A DNA stretch of 6,131 bases from Pedosphaera sp. (GTDB lineage Bacteria > Verrucomicrobiota > Verrucomicrobiae > Limisphaerales > Pedosphaeraceae). Positions 1 to 5,347 of this stretch are shown here, one piece after another. The notes under the pieces are model-generated. The model made no database searches. It saw nothing but the letters and a program-made list of their open reading frames with translations, and was not told the DNA's origin. The position numbers and the translations under genes are program-made. Location: positions 1-6,131 of the forward strand of contig JAQGPB010000613.1 of assembly GCA_028293265.1 (NCBI GenBank), given 5' to 3'. Numbering within the stretch: position 1 is the stretch's first letter; every line of letters starts with the position of its first letter.

Positions 1-797
1 TCCCGTGTTTCCGACACCCGTATCCGTGCGCCCACAAGCAAACGGCCGTTCTTGTCTTTGACCACACCTTCTCCTTGCGCGGGTTCGCCCTGACGCGGAC
101 GCAGATCGGGGAAGGGACTGTGTGGGGCAGTGACAGTATCCGGCAACGGCTCAGCCGCAGTCGGCCCTATGCTGACCGCGAACAGCAACAAACCGTATTG
201 AGTCTGGGCGGATTCAATGGACAACGCGCGCACTTCCTTGTCCGGAGCGGGGTTGGTCAGCGCGACGTGGAACAGGCGCAGATACTTGTCCAACTGCGCC
301 GCCGAGGAGCTTTGCTCGCGCCAAACCACGCGTGCATCGGGACTTTTCAGCGGCTCCTCATCCTTATGCCACGCTGCCCGCCAGCAGCGCAAATGTTCGC
401 CATACTTCAGTTCCAAGGCGGCATCCGTGCCGTCCGCATAGAGCAGATGGATTTTCGCGATGACGATGCCGTCCGGTCCATCGGTGTCCGTGCCAGCGAG
501 CAGATGCAATCGTTCGAAGCGCCGACCAACGGCGAGATCACTCAGGTTGGTGGTGACGGCGAGGCCCTTTTGCAGCGCATTGGTGGCCTGAAATAGAATC
601 GTCCCATCAACTTGAAACGGAATTCCGTCGAGCACCTCCCTTCCGTGAAGCATGGGCCAATCGGCACCCAGCCTTTCAACCGGCGATGATGGTCCGACAT
701 AGGATTTCAGATCGAGAGTCTGCACCTGCTCCGCAGACATCCGAAACGACAGTGATGCGCATGCCCCCGCAAGCCAAAACCAGTTAGCGATTTTCAT
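1..797 (-). CDS. Secreted beta-sandwich protein with start of a carboxypeptidase-regulatory-like domain (partial, C-terminus off the left edge)
   Basis: The reading frame is open for 265 codons from an ATG at 797-795 to the window edge, so the protein is cut by the window, not by a stop. The start is supported by an AAGGAG ribosome binding site five bases upstream. Residues 1 to about 22 look like a signal peptide (Lys2, hydrophobic stretch WFWLAGACASLSF, then SA before EQ), so export is likely. Residues about 30-210 form a compact domain with motifs such as RLHLLAGT (97-103), YADGT (120-124), YGEH (132-135) and a late TNPAPDKEV (181-189) followed by LSIESAQT; this pattern resembles beta-sandwich domains I recall from Verrucomicrobiota proteins. 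After a Pro-rich linker (213-240), GEGVVKDKNGRLLVGARIRV (242-261) looks like the first strands of a carboxypeptidase-regulatory-like (CarboxypepD_reg, PF13620) repeat. Function is unknown; a cell-surface or periplasmic role is inferred. No enzyme motif is visible in this part. Confidence 0.8.
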   Translation of the reverse strand, partial: MKIANWFWLAGACASLSFRMSAEQVQTLDLKSYVGPSSPVERLGADWPMLHGREVLDGIPFQVDGTILFQATNALQKGLAVTTNLSDLAVGRRFERLHLLAGTDTDGPDGIVIAKIHLLYADGTDAALELKYGEHLRCWRAAWHKDEEPLKSPDARVVWREQSSSAAQLDKYLRLFHVALTNPAPDKEVRALSIESAQTQYGLLLFAVSIGPTAAEPLPDTVTAPHSPFPDLRPRQGEPAQGEGVVKDKNGRLLVGARIRVSETR

Positions 798-802
798 TAT
801 GT

Positions 803-808
803 CTCCTT
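803..808 (-). promoter_or_regulatory. Ribosome binding site of the left-edge secreted protein
   Basis: AAGGAG on the minus strand, five bases before the ATG at 797. It decides this start. It is the only strong Shine-Dalgarno sequence next to a gene in the window. Confidence 0.75.
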
Positions 809-828
809 CGTTGGTTTGCCAGCGCAAA

Positions 829-857
829 TTAATACGCGAAGTTTCATCCGGTGTCAC
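829..857 (-). promoter_or_regulatory. Predicted sigma-70-type promoter for the left-edge secreted protein
   Basis: On the minus strand, GTGACA (857-852) and TATTAA (834-829) are separated by exactly 17 bases; they match the -35 and -10 consensus at 5/6 and 4/6 positions. Transcription would begin near 822, giving a leader of about 25 bases that contains the ribosome binding site. The -35 box lies 27 bases from the edge of the inserted element at 885, so the insertion left the core promoter intact but displaced everything upstream of it. Confidence 0.5.
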
Positions 858-875
858 GGTGAAACGGACGGGGCA

Positions 876-884
876 AGCCCGGAG
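876..884. repeat. Left target site duplication of the MITE-like element
   Basis: AGCCCGGAG, immediately outside the left terminal inverted repeat and identical to 1443-1451. Given that both copies abut the repeat ends exactly, chance is a poor explanation. Confidence 0.8.
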
Positions 885-912
885 GGGCGCATCTTGGCGG
901 TACCACCACGGA
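885..912 (+). repeat. Left terminal inverted repeat of the MITE-like element
   Basis: 28 bp, starting GGGCGCATC and containing the GGTACC palindrome followed by ACCACGGA. It is the exact reverse complement of 1415-1442. After one mismatch at 913 the match resumes with CGCG (914-917). Confidence 0.85.
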
Positions 913-914
913 GC

Positions 915-930
915 GCGGCGTTCACGCCGC
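915..930. repeat. Left subterminal hairpin of the MITE-like element
   Basis: GCGGCG and CGCCGC arms around a TTCA loop, just inside the left terminal repeat. The matching position at the right end carries a related hairpin with a TTC-containing loop on the minus strand (1391-1406), so the two element ends are imperfectly similar over about 50 bp, beyond the perfect 28 bp. Confidence 0.6.
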
Positions 931-1073
931 TTCAAGCCCCGACTAACAGTGAGAACCAGGAATGGGCCGGGCGGGCCGCTCCGGGTTGAAGGTGGGACGG
1001 AAAACGGAGCGGCGCGCAAATTTGGCGAGATTTGGTGAGAAACTCCGCCCCGAAGTGGTTGAGGGCCGGGCGA

Positions 1074-1115
1074 CGGGCGGGACGCCCGCGCTACACGGCC
1101 GCAAGCTACGCGGCC
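1074..1115. repeat. GC-rich double hairpin inside the MITE-like element
   Basis: Two short perfect hairpins lie side by side: CGGGCG/CGCCCG with a GGA loop (1074-1088) and GGCCGC/GCGGCC with a 7-base loop (1097-1115). From memory, strings like GGACGCCCGCGCTAC are common dispersed intergenic sequences in Verrucomicrobiota genomes; I cannot verify this here. The module resembles a REP-type palindromic unit. A role in mRNA folding or as a protein binding site is speculative. Confidence 0.5.
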
Positions 1116-1183
1116 TGAACGTTGCCCTGCTCTATTTTGAGCCTTCATGGGACCCACTTTACCAGAGCAGATGCTGGAAAATG

Positions 1184-1200
1184 AAACCTACGGTAGGTTT
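1184..1200. promoter_or_regulatory. 17-bp perfect palindrome in the AT-rich core of the element
   Basis: AAACCTACGGTAGGTTT has 8-base arms around one central base. It is followed at once by TTGACA (1199-1204), which overlaps its last two bases, and then by a run of eight T (1207-1214). The layout looks like an operator over a -35 box, but no convincing -10 hexamer stands 16-18 bases downstream, so a promoter is not established. It could equally be a binding site for a transposase or host regulator, or a small hairpin. Confidence 0.35.
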
Positions 1201-1390
1201 GACACGTTTTTTTTATCTGATGAAAGATTGTGAAAAAAAGGCGGTTGCGGCCAATGTTTACAGGCAATCCGTGCTTTCAGAAAAACATGGGTTTTTAGCA
1301 GCCTGAAAAATACTTTTTTCCTTACACGTAAAAAGGGTCGTTTTTCTGCAACGGGGCAGGAGGGTTTTCAACCACGGATGGACCCGGGTT

Positions 1391-1406
1391 CGGCAGGGGA
1401 ATGCCG
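1391..1406. repeat. Right subterminal hairpin of the MITE-like element
   Basis: CGGCA and TGCCG arms around GGGGAA, just inside the right terminal repeat. Counterpart of the left subterminal hairpin at 915-930. Confidence 0.55.
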
Positions 1407-1414
1407 GAGCGCGT

Positions 1415-1442
1415 TCCGTGGTGGTACCGCCAAGATGCGCCC
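1415..1442 (-). repeat. Right terminal inverted repeat of the MITE-like element
   Basis: 28 bp, exact reverse complement of 885-912. It ends GATGCGCCC at 1442 and is followed directly by the duplicated target AGCCCGGAG. Confidence 0.85.
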
Positions 1443-1451
1443 AGCCCGGAG
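1443..1451. repeat. Right target site duplication of the MITE-like element
   Basis: AGCCCGGAG, immediately outside the right terminal inverted repeat and identical to 876-884. Confidence 0.8.
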
Positions 1452-1489
1452 TCAAACGAAGGAGGAACTGGGGGAAACCGCATGCGCGC

Positions 1490-1520
1490 CCCTGTTCAGG
1501 GTCCGCACTATTTAATGCGG
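1490..1520 (-). terminator. Possible transcript end downstream of the DUF883 gene (two short hairpins)
   Basis: Downstream of the minus-strand stop at 1535 come two hairpins: CCGCA/TGCGG (1520-1516 with 1507-1503) and CCCTG/CAGGG (1501-1497 with 1494-1490). Neither is followed by a U-tract, so intrinsic termination is doubtful. The remaining bases from 1452 to 1489 show nothing I can name. Confidence 0.2.
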
Positions 1521-1534
1521 GGTTCCATGCGCCA

Positions 1535-1744
1535 TCAGTCCCGCGCGGCGTTCAGGAACCACCCGAACATGCAGGCCGCAAGCGCGACGATGGCAATCGT
1601 TTTCCAAGGGTTGTCCCGCACATAACGATCGGTGGCGTAAGAGACGTTCTTGGCGGTATCTCTGACGCGAGTTTGAGCCTGTTCGAGAGTTTCTGAGACT
1701 TGGGATTTAACGGGCTCAACATAATCTTTCATTTTTGTATTCAT
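1535..1744 (-). CDS. DUF883 family (ElaB/YqjD-like) small membrane-anchored protein
   Basis: The protein is 69 residues from the ATG at 1744-1742. Residues about 5-42 form a charged, amphipathic helix (EPVKSQVSETLEQAQTRVRDTAKN), followed by YVRDNPWKTI and a single membrane segment (about 49-65, IAIVALAACMFGWFLNA) ending in Arg-Asp. The order helix, RDNPW, C-terminal tail anchor is the hallmark of the DUF883/ElaB/YqjD/YgaM family. In E. coli, members are inner-membrane proteins that bind ribosomes in stationary phase; a similar role here is inference. The protein is shorter than the roughly 100 residues of the proteobacterial members. A TTG six bases upstream (1750-1748) would also open this frame, but it overlaps the -10 box and would not be transcribed. 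The gene stands alone, divergent from the GH43 gene. Confidence 0.85.
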   Translation of the reverse strand: MNTKMKDYVEPVKSQVSETLEQAQTRVRDTAKNVSYATDRYVRDNPWKTIAIVALAACMFGWFLNAARD

Positions 1745-1749
1745 GACCA

Positions 1750-1778
1750 ATTATACGCCACGAGTCTCCGTTCCTCAA
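1750..1778 (-). promoter_or_regulatory. Promoter of the DUF883 gene, predicted to give a leaderless mRNA
   Basis: On the minus strand, TTGAGG (1778-1773), a 17-base spacer and a perfect TATAAT (1755-1750) precede the ATG at 1744. Only TGGTC separates TATAAT from the ATG, so the expected transcription start (six or seven bases after the -10 box) coincides with the A or T of the start codon. No ribosome binding site is present, which agrees with leaderless translation. Confidence 0.6.
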
Positions 1779-1861
1779 CCGCACGCAATGCAAAACAAGA
1801 TCATCTCGCGTGGGGACTTCCACCCATACCCGTGTCTCTGTGCATACGCGACGTTGTTTTC

Positions 1862-2836
1862 ATGGCAGTGACAAGCCCGTTGAAGTTTCACGCGAATCCC
1901 GTGTACGCGGGCTACCTCGCGGACCCTTTTGTTTTTCGTTCTGACGAGACTTACTACGCAATTGGAACGGGTTCTGCCGACGCCGCCGGCGAAACTCTCG
2001 GCAAGGCGTTCACAGTCCTGCAATCGGCTGATTTTTACACGTGGCAATTTGCCGCCAACGCCTTGGTTCGGCCGCATCCTTCGCTGGGGAACAATTTTTG
2101 GGCGCCCGAGGTCGCGTGGCAGGATGGCTGGTTTTATCTGTATTATTCGGTTGGGCACGGCGACAAAAATCATCAACTGCGCGTGGCCAAAAGCGCCGAT
2201 CCGCAAGGCCCGTATCAGGATTTGGGCATCACCTTAATTGACCCTGCTCAATGTCCCTTTGCCATTGACCCGCATCCGTTCAAAGACGAGGACGATCAGT
2301 GGTATCTGTTTTATGCGCGCGATTTTCTGGATACCATTGACGGACGAGCTGGCACGGGACTGATGGTGGCGAAACTCGAGAGCATGACCCGCCTGGCAGA
2401 CGCGGGCCGCATGGTGTTGCGCGCGCGTTCGGACTGGCAGCGGTTTCAAAACCAGCGGTTGATGTACGGCCGCGTCTGGGACTGGCATACCTTGGAAGGC
2501 CCGTGCGTGCGCAAGCATGAGGGACGTTACTACTGTTTCTACAGCGGAGGCCGATGGGAGACGGAAAGTTATGGCGTGGATTACGGCGTCTCCGAGAATG
2601 TCATGGGGCCGTATTCGGATTTTGGAAATGAAGCGGGGCCGCGGGTGTTGCGCACCGTGCCGGGGCATGTCATCGGTCCCGGCCACAATTCGATCGTGGT
2701 TGGGCCGGATGGCGAGACCGAGTATGTTTGCTATCACGCATGGGATAAAGAGATTAAACAAAGGCAATTGTGCATTGACCGGCTGATCTGGACGCATGGC
2801 GGGCCGCGTTGTGAAGGGCCCACTTTCTTGCCGTAG
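1862..2836 (+). CDS. Glycoside hydrolase family 43-type five-bladed beta-propeller enzyme (arabinosidase/xylosidase-like)
   Basis: The protein is 324 residues from the ATG at 1862. GH43 enzymes cleave arabinose- or xylose-containing glycans by inversion, using an Asp base, a second Asp and a Glu acid. Here these are probably Asp21 in YLADPFVFR, Asp136 in FAIDPHPFKDEDDQWYLFYA and Glu212 in TLEGPCVRKHEGRYYCFYSGG. WAPEV (80-84) and the late GPGHNSIVV with His275 also fit the family. Length fits a single catalytic propeller with no extra binding module. No signal peptide is visible, so a cytoplasmic enzyme acting on imported oligosaccharides is inferred. The same frame is open upstream from an ATG at 1700, but that extension covers the divergent DUF883 promoter and its residues look non-coding. 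There is no clear ribosome binding site before 1862. Substrate cannot be told from sequence alone. The gene converges on the serine hydrolase gene with 45 bp between the stops. Confidence 0.85.
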   Translation: MAVTSPLKFHANPVYAGYLADPFVFRSDETYYAIGTGSADAAGETLGKAFTVLQSADFYTWQFAANALVRPHPSLGNNFWAPEVAWQDGWFYLYYSVGHGDKNHQLRVAKSADPQGPYQDLGITLIDPAQCPFAIDPHPFKDEDDQWYLFYARDFLDTIDGRAGTGLMVAKLESMTRLADAGRMVLRARSDWQRFQNQRLMYGRVWDWHTLEGPCVRKHEGRYYCFYSGGRWETESYGVDYGVSENVMGPYSDFGNEAGPRVLRTVPGHVIGPGHNSIVVGPDGETEYVCYHAWDKEIKQRQLCIDRLIWTHGGPRCEGPTFLP

Positions 2837-2881
2837 CTGCAAGGGGGGCGGGCCTCCACCCGACGCATGGTTGGTTCCTAG

Positions 2882-3805
2882 TCAGACTGATGGATGTGTG
2901 CGCGGCAGAAACACTCCATGCGGAGTGGAGTGGCTCAGTCTTTGGAAATAGTCGAAGAGGGTTTTGGAAATCTCCTTGATGGCGCCGGAGGCCTCCTGGT
3001 CCAAGCCGTAATTTTCCATTACGGCAACGACATAGGGCCGGTCCTTCACCAGGACAATCGCCCACTCGGTGGTCACGCCGCCAATGGCGCCGGGCTTGAA
3101 CGCGATTGAAATTCCTTCCGGGAGCGCCGAACTGATGGCACCGGGTTTGGGCCTTTTCAAAATGGCCAGAATATCATCGCAAACCACCCGGCTGATGAAT
3201 TCGCCTCGGTGCAAAGTTTCCATGATTCGGGCGGCTTCAAAGGGCGTGGAGAGATTTTCTTTACCGCATGCGGCGGCGGCCAGATCCATCATGCGGCGTT
3301 GGAGACGCGTTTGTTTGAAGCCAAGAGATTGCAAGGTCTGATTGACGGTCTCCATGCCGACGAGATCAATGAGCATGTTCGTGGCGGTGTTCTCGCTCAG
3401 CACAATCATCAACACGCATAGGTCGTGCAGGTTCATCTGGACGGTGCCGTCGCCCAATTCGCACAAGACGCCGCTGCCGGGAGTTTTGTCGTGTTTTTCA
3501 ATCCGATGCGAGTCGGTCAGCTTGAGCCGGCCCTCGCCCGCCTGCTTATAGACCTCCATCAAGATAGGAATCTTGATGGCGCTGGCTTGCGGAAAGACGC
3601 AGTGCTCGTTGAAGGCGAATTGTTCGTCGCTCGTGAGGTCGAGCACCATCAGGCCAAGCGCGCCCCGCGTTCGCCGGACAATTTCACGCAATCGCGCCTC
3701 GGTTTTTTGGCGGATTAATCTAAGGTTGTCTCCGGGCGACATAAGCGGCTGTGTAAAAAAATGATCCGTCGCAGACTGGATCCGTTCGTCCGACTGGCGA
3801 ACCAT
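2882..3805 (-). CDS. Class A beta-lactamase-fold serine hydrolase lacking the deacylation Glu
   Basis: The protein is 307 residues from the ATG at 3805; a GTG directly before it (3808) and an ATG at 3742 (residue 22) are alternatives, none with a clear ribosome binding site. The catalytic motifs are in order: Ser75-Ala-Ile-Lys78 (SxxK), Ser137-Glu-Asn139 (in place of SDN) and Lys237-Pro-Gly239 (in place of KTG), followed by TTEWAIV. In true class A enzymes the omega loop reads TRLDRWEPELN; here TRLQRRMMDLA (166-176) puts Met172 at the Glu166 position and Ala176 at the Asn170 position. A beta-lactamase2-type hydrolase (PF13354), peptidase or esterase is therefore more likely than a drug-resistance enzyme; this is inference. 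No signal peptide is visible with any start, which is unusual for a penicillin-recognising protein. It lies 56 bp downstream of the Wzz-like gene on the same strand and may share its transcript. Confidence 0.8.
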   Translation of the reverse strand: MVRQSDERIQSATDHFFTQPLMSPGDNLRLIRQKTEARLREIVRRTRGALGLMVLDLTSDEQFAFNEHCVFPQASAIKIPILMEVYKQAGEGRLKLTDSHRIEKHDKTPGSGVLCELGDGTVQMNLHDLCVLMIVLSENTATNMLIDLVGMETVNQTLQSLGFKQTRLQRRMMDLAAAACGKENLSTPFEAARIMETLHRGEFISRVVCDDILAILKRPKPGAISSALPEGISIAFKPGAIGGVTTEWAIVLVKDRPYVVAVMENYGLDQEASGAIKEISKTLFDYFQRLSHSTPHGVFLPRTHPSV

Positions 3806-3861
3806 CACCAGTTTATGTCATTTTGGATGGAATTTGCGAGGAAATAAGCAGGGTGACTGAT

Positions 3862-5178
3862 TCAAGCTTTGCGCGGCACAACTTTTGAGCGCTGGCTAAT
3901 GACCACCAAGATCGCGCCCACCACTTCCAGAAAAGCAGCGGCGCCGAGCGCGCCCACGGCGATTCTGCCGTCGGGGATAAAAGGCTTGGAGGGAGTTTCA
4001 GCGGCATCCATTATTTCCGCGGTTACCGCGGTGGGCATGAACGCTTCATTTGCATCGTTCGAATTTATCTTGTCCTGCAATGCGTCGCGGTTTCCTTTCA
4101 GATCCTGCAATTTCTGAAATGCCCGGGCATAGGCCGGGGTCTGCCGCAGGTTTGCGTCAGGCTGAGTTGTTGGCTTCGCATTTTTCAATTTGCCGTTGAT
4201 GCCATCGAGCGCGGCCTCGAGCGCGGCAAAATCCGCTTCCTTGAAGGTCATGATGCCGCTGACGATTCCGCCAATCTTGCTGTCGAGCGCATTCACCATC
4301 AGTTGGGCGTGCTTGAATTCCGGCGAGCCGGCGGCATGGTCGGATTCAATGGCTGCAAATTCCTTTTTGGACTGGCGCAATTGCTGGAGCGCGGCGTTAA
4401 GCATGGAGTTGGGATCGGGATCAAGCGAAGACAGAACTTGCCGCAGTCCGGACGGTTCGAGTTTCTTGAATTGGGCCAGCTCATTCCGTTGCCGTTCGCT
4501 TTCACCTTCCAGTTCGATGCGTTTGGCCTGCAAGAGATCGTAACTGTCCGCATCGTAAAAGACGGTGCTGTTGGTGGCACGGGCACGGTTGATTTCGAGC
4601 GAAAGCTTGTCCACCTCGGCCTGTGCCGCCTGGACGTTCAGATTTTGCTCATCCCACTGCTGCTTGAGCAGATCAATATTGCTGTGGATGAGGTCCTGCC
4701 GCTGCGTCTGGCGGAAGCTTTGATAGATGCGGGCAAGCTCGTTGGCGATTTTGGCGGTTTCTTCGCTGTCCTCGCTCGTGACCTTGATTTCAACAAGGCT
4801 GGAATTGGGCATGGGGCGAATGTCGGCTTTGGATTTGAGCAGAGTACGGCATTCATCGGCGGTGAGCGGGGTTCCAAGATGATAGCGTTTGTTCCACGAT
4901 TCAATGAGACCCAGATTTTGAATCGCCTGATCAAGCACGGCGTCGGAACGGAGCAACTGACATTCGGCCGGGACGAGGCCGGGGTCATAAGGACTGCGTG
5001 AATTAGCGCTGAGTTTGGCATGCAACCAGTCCCGTTTTTCGACCTTGATTTTGGCGGAGGCCCCATAGGACTTGGGCGTCAAAAAAAGATAGAGCAATCC
5101 CGCCGCTGCGACCAGCAAGCCGCCGAGCGCAAACAGGATGGCGGCTGCTTTTAATTTGTTTTGAGCTGGGGCGATCAT
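3862..5178 (-). CDS. Wzz/GumC-like polysaccharide chain-length or export protein (no kinase domain)
   Basis: The protein is 438 residues from the ATG at 5178. The topology is that of polysaccharide co-polymerases: a short N-terminal tail, membrane segment 1 (about 11-33), a large periplasmic part and membrane segment 2 (about 404-427) with a short basic tail. The N-terminal Wzz domain shows YGASAKIKVEK (38-48), then DPGLVPAECQLLRSDAVLDQ (65-84), the region that in relatives reads like a Tyr/Phe-Gln-rich loop before 'S..VL'. Residues about 140-300 and 315-375 are heptad-like, Gln/Glu/Lys-rich and probably long coiled coils. Pro396, Pro399 and Pro402 before segment 2 match the Pro-rich motif of the family. 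There is no C-terminal Walker/Tyr-kinase domain. A TTG at 5214 would add 12 residues (PSLPQTRRFDN) without a ribosome binding site, so I prefer the ATG. The divergent glycosyltransferase supports an exopolysaccharide role. Confidence 0.85.
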   Translation of the reverse strand: MIAPAQNKLKAAAILFALGGLLVAAAGLLYLFLTPKSYGASAKIKVEKRDWLHAKLSANSRSPYDPGLVPAECQLLRSDAVLDQAIQNLGLIESWNKRYHLGTPLTADECRTLLKSKADIRPMPNSSLVEIKVTSEDSEETAKIANELARIYQSFRQTQRQDLIHSNIDLLKQQWDEQNLNVQAAQAEVDKLSLEINRARATNSTVFYDADSYDLLQAKRIELEGESERQRNELAQFKKLEPSGLRQVLSSLDPDPNSMLNAALQQLRQSKKEFAAIESDHAAGSPEFKHAQLMVNALDSKIGGIVSGIMTFKEADFAALEAALDGINGKLKNAKPTTQPDANLRQTPAYARAFQKLQDLKGNRDALQDKINSNDANEAFMPTAVTAEIMDAAETPSKPFIPDGRIAVGALGAAAFLEVVGAILVVISQRSKVVPRKA

Positions 5179-5347
5179 GTTGTCGAAACGCCGAGTTTGC
5201 GGCAGGGATGGCAAACACGCAACAGGAGATGGGCTGGTTTTGGATTCATAGCCGGGTGCAACGAGGGTTCGACATTGTGGCGGTATTTTCGTTCAGTCCT
5301 CAACTTTGAACTTTGAACTTTGAACTTTGAACCCTAGTTTATGCGCC
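5179..5347. other. Divergent intergenic region between the Wzz-like and glycosyltransferase genes
   Basis: This 169-bp spacer must hold the promoters of both divergent genes. I see no -35/-10 pair on either strand good enough to annotate and no ribosome binding site before either start. Its one clear structure is the heptamer array at 5302-5329. Confidence 0.5.
5302..5329 (+). repeat. Tandem heptamer array, four perfect copies of AACTTTG
   Basis: Four head-to-tail copies of the 7-base unit AACTTTG, followed by AAC, end 18 bases before the GTG start of the glycosyltransferase gene. The unit is not a multiple of three. Copy-number change would shift any promoter or upstream signal relative to the gene start and would change the frame of a reading frame entering from upstream. 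Confidence 0.85.

Larger units (their letters stand above)
885..1442. mobile_element. Non-autonomous transposable element (MITE-like), 558 bp, with 28-bp TIRs and 9-bp target duplication
   Basis: The element begins GGGCGCATCTTGGCGG and ends with the exact reverse complement. The terminal inverted repeats are 28 bp (885-912 and 1415-1442), identical, and resume for four bases after one mismatch. The 9-mer AGCCCGGAG directly abuts both ends (876-884 and 1443-1451), as expected for a target site duplicated on insertion. Inside, each end carries a hairpin (915-930, 1391-1406), then come GC-rich hairpins (1074-1088, 1097-1115) and an AT-rich core (about 1184-1345) with a palindrome. Open frames inside (for example 962-1306 plus, and 1258-1455 minus reaching past the end) show no transposase motif such as DDE and no codon logic, so movement would require a transposase supplied in trans. 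A 9-bp duplication occurs in several IS families, so I do not assign one. An alternative, two unrelated inverted repeats, does not explain the exact flanking duplication. Confidence 0.85.

Noticed and set aside
75..596. Plus-strand open frame of 173 codons
   Set aside because: It lies antisense to the left-edge secreted protein, whose signal peptide, ribosome binding site and motifs are convincing; the plus-strand translation is Arg/Gln-rich without domain features.
962..1306. Plus-strand open frame of 114 codons inside the MITE-like element, considered as a transposase remnant
   Set aside because: No DDE, HUH or helix-turn-helix motif, composition follows the GC-rich then AT-rich DNA, and the hairpins fall within it.
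1258..1455. Minus-strand open frame of 65 codons spanning the right end of the element
   Set aside because: It crosses the terminal repeat and target duplication and resembles no protein.
1700..1861. N-terminal extension of the GH43 gene to an ATG at 1700
   Set aside because: The 54 extra residues overlap the DUF883 gene and its promoter, and the GH43 fold begins soon after the ATG at 1862.
2234..2842. Minus-strand open frame of 202 codons
   Set aside because: Antisense shadow of the GH43 gene; the plus strand has catalytic motifs in order.
2837..2881. Bidirectional terminator between the convergent GH43 and serine hydrolase genes
   Set aside because: Only a mismatched G-run/C-run stem can be drawn and there is no T-tract on either side.
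2882..3805. Antibiotic-resistance beta-lactamase
   Set aside because: The Glu166 and Asn170 equivalents are missing, KTG is altered and no signal peptide is seen.
4303..5001. Plus-strand open frame of 232 codons
   Set aside because: Antisense shadow of the Wzz-like gene, which has both membrane segments and the Pro-rich motif.
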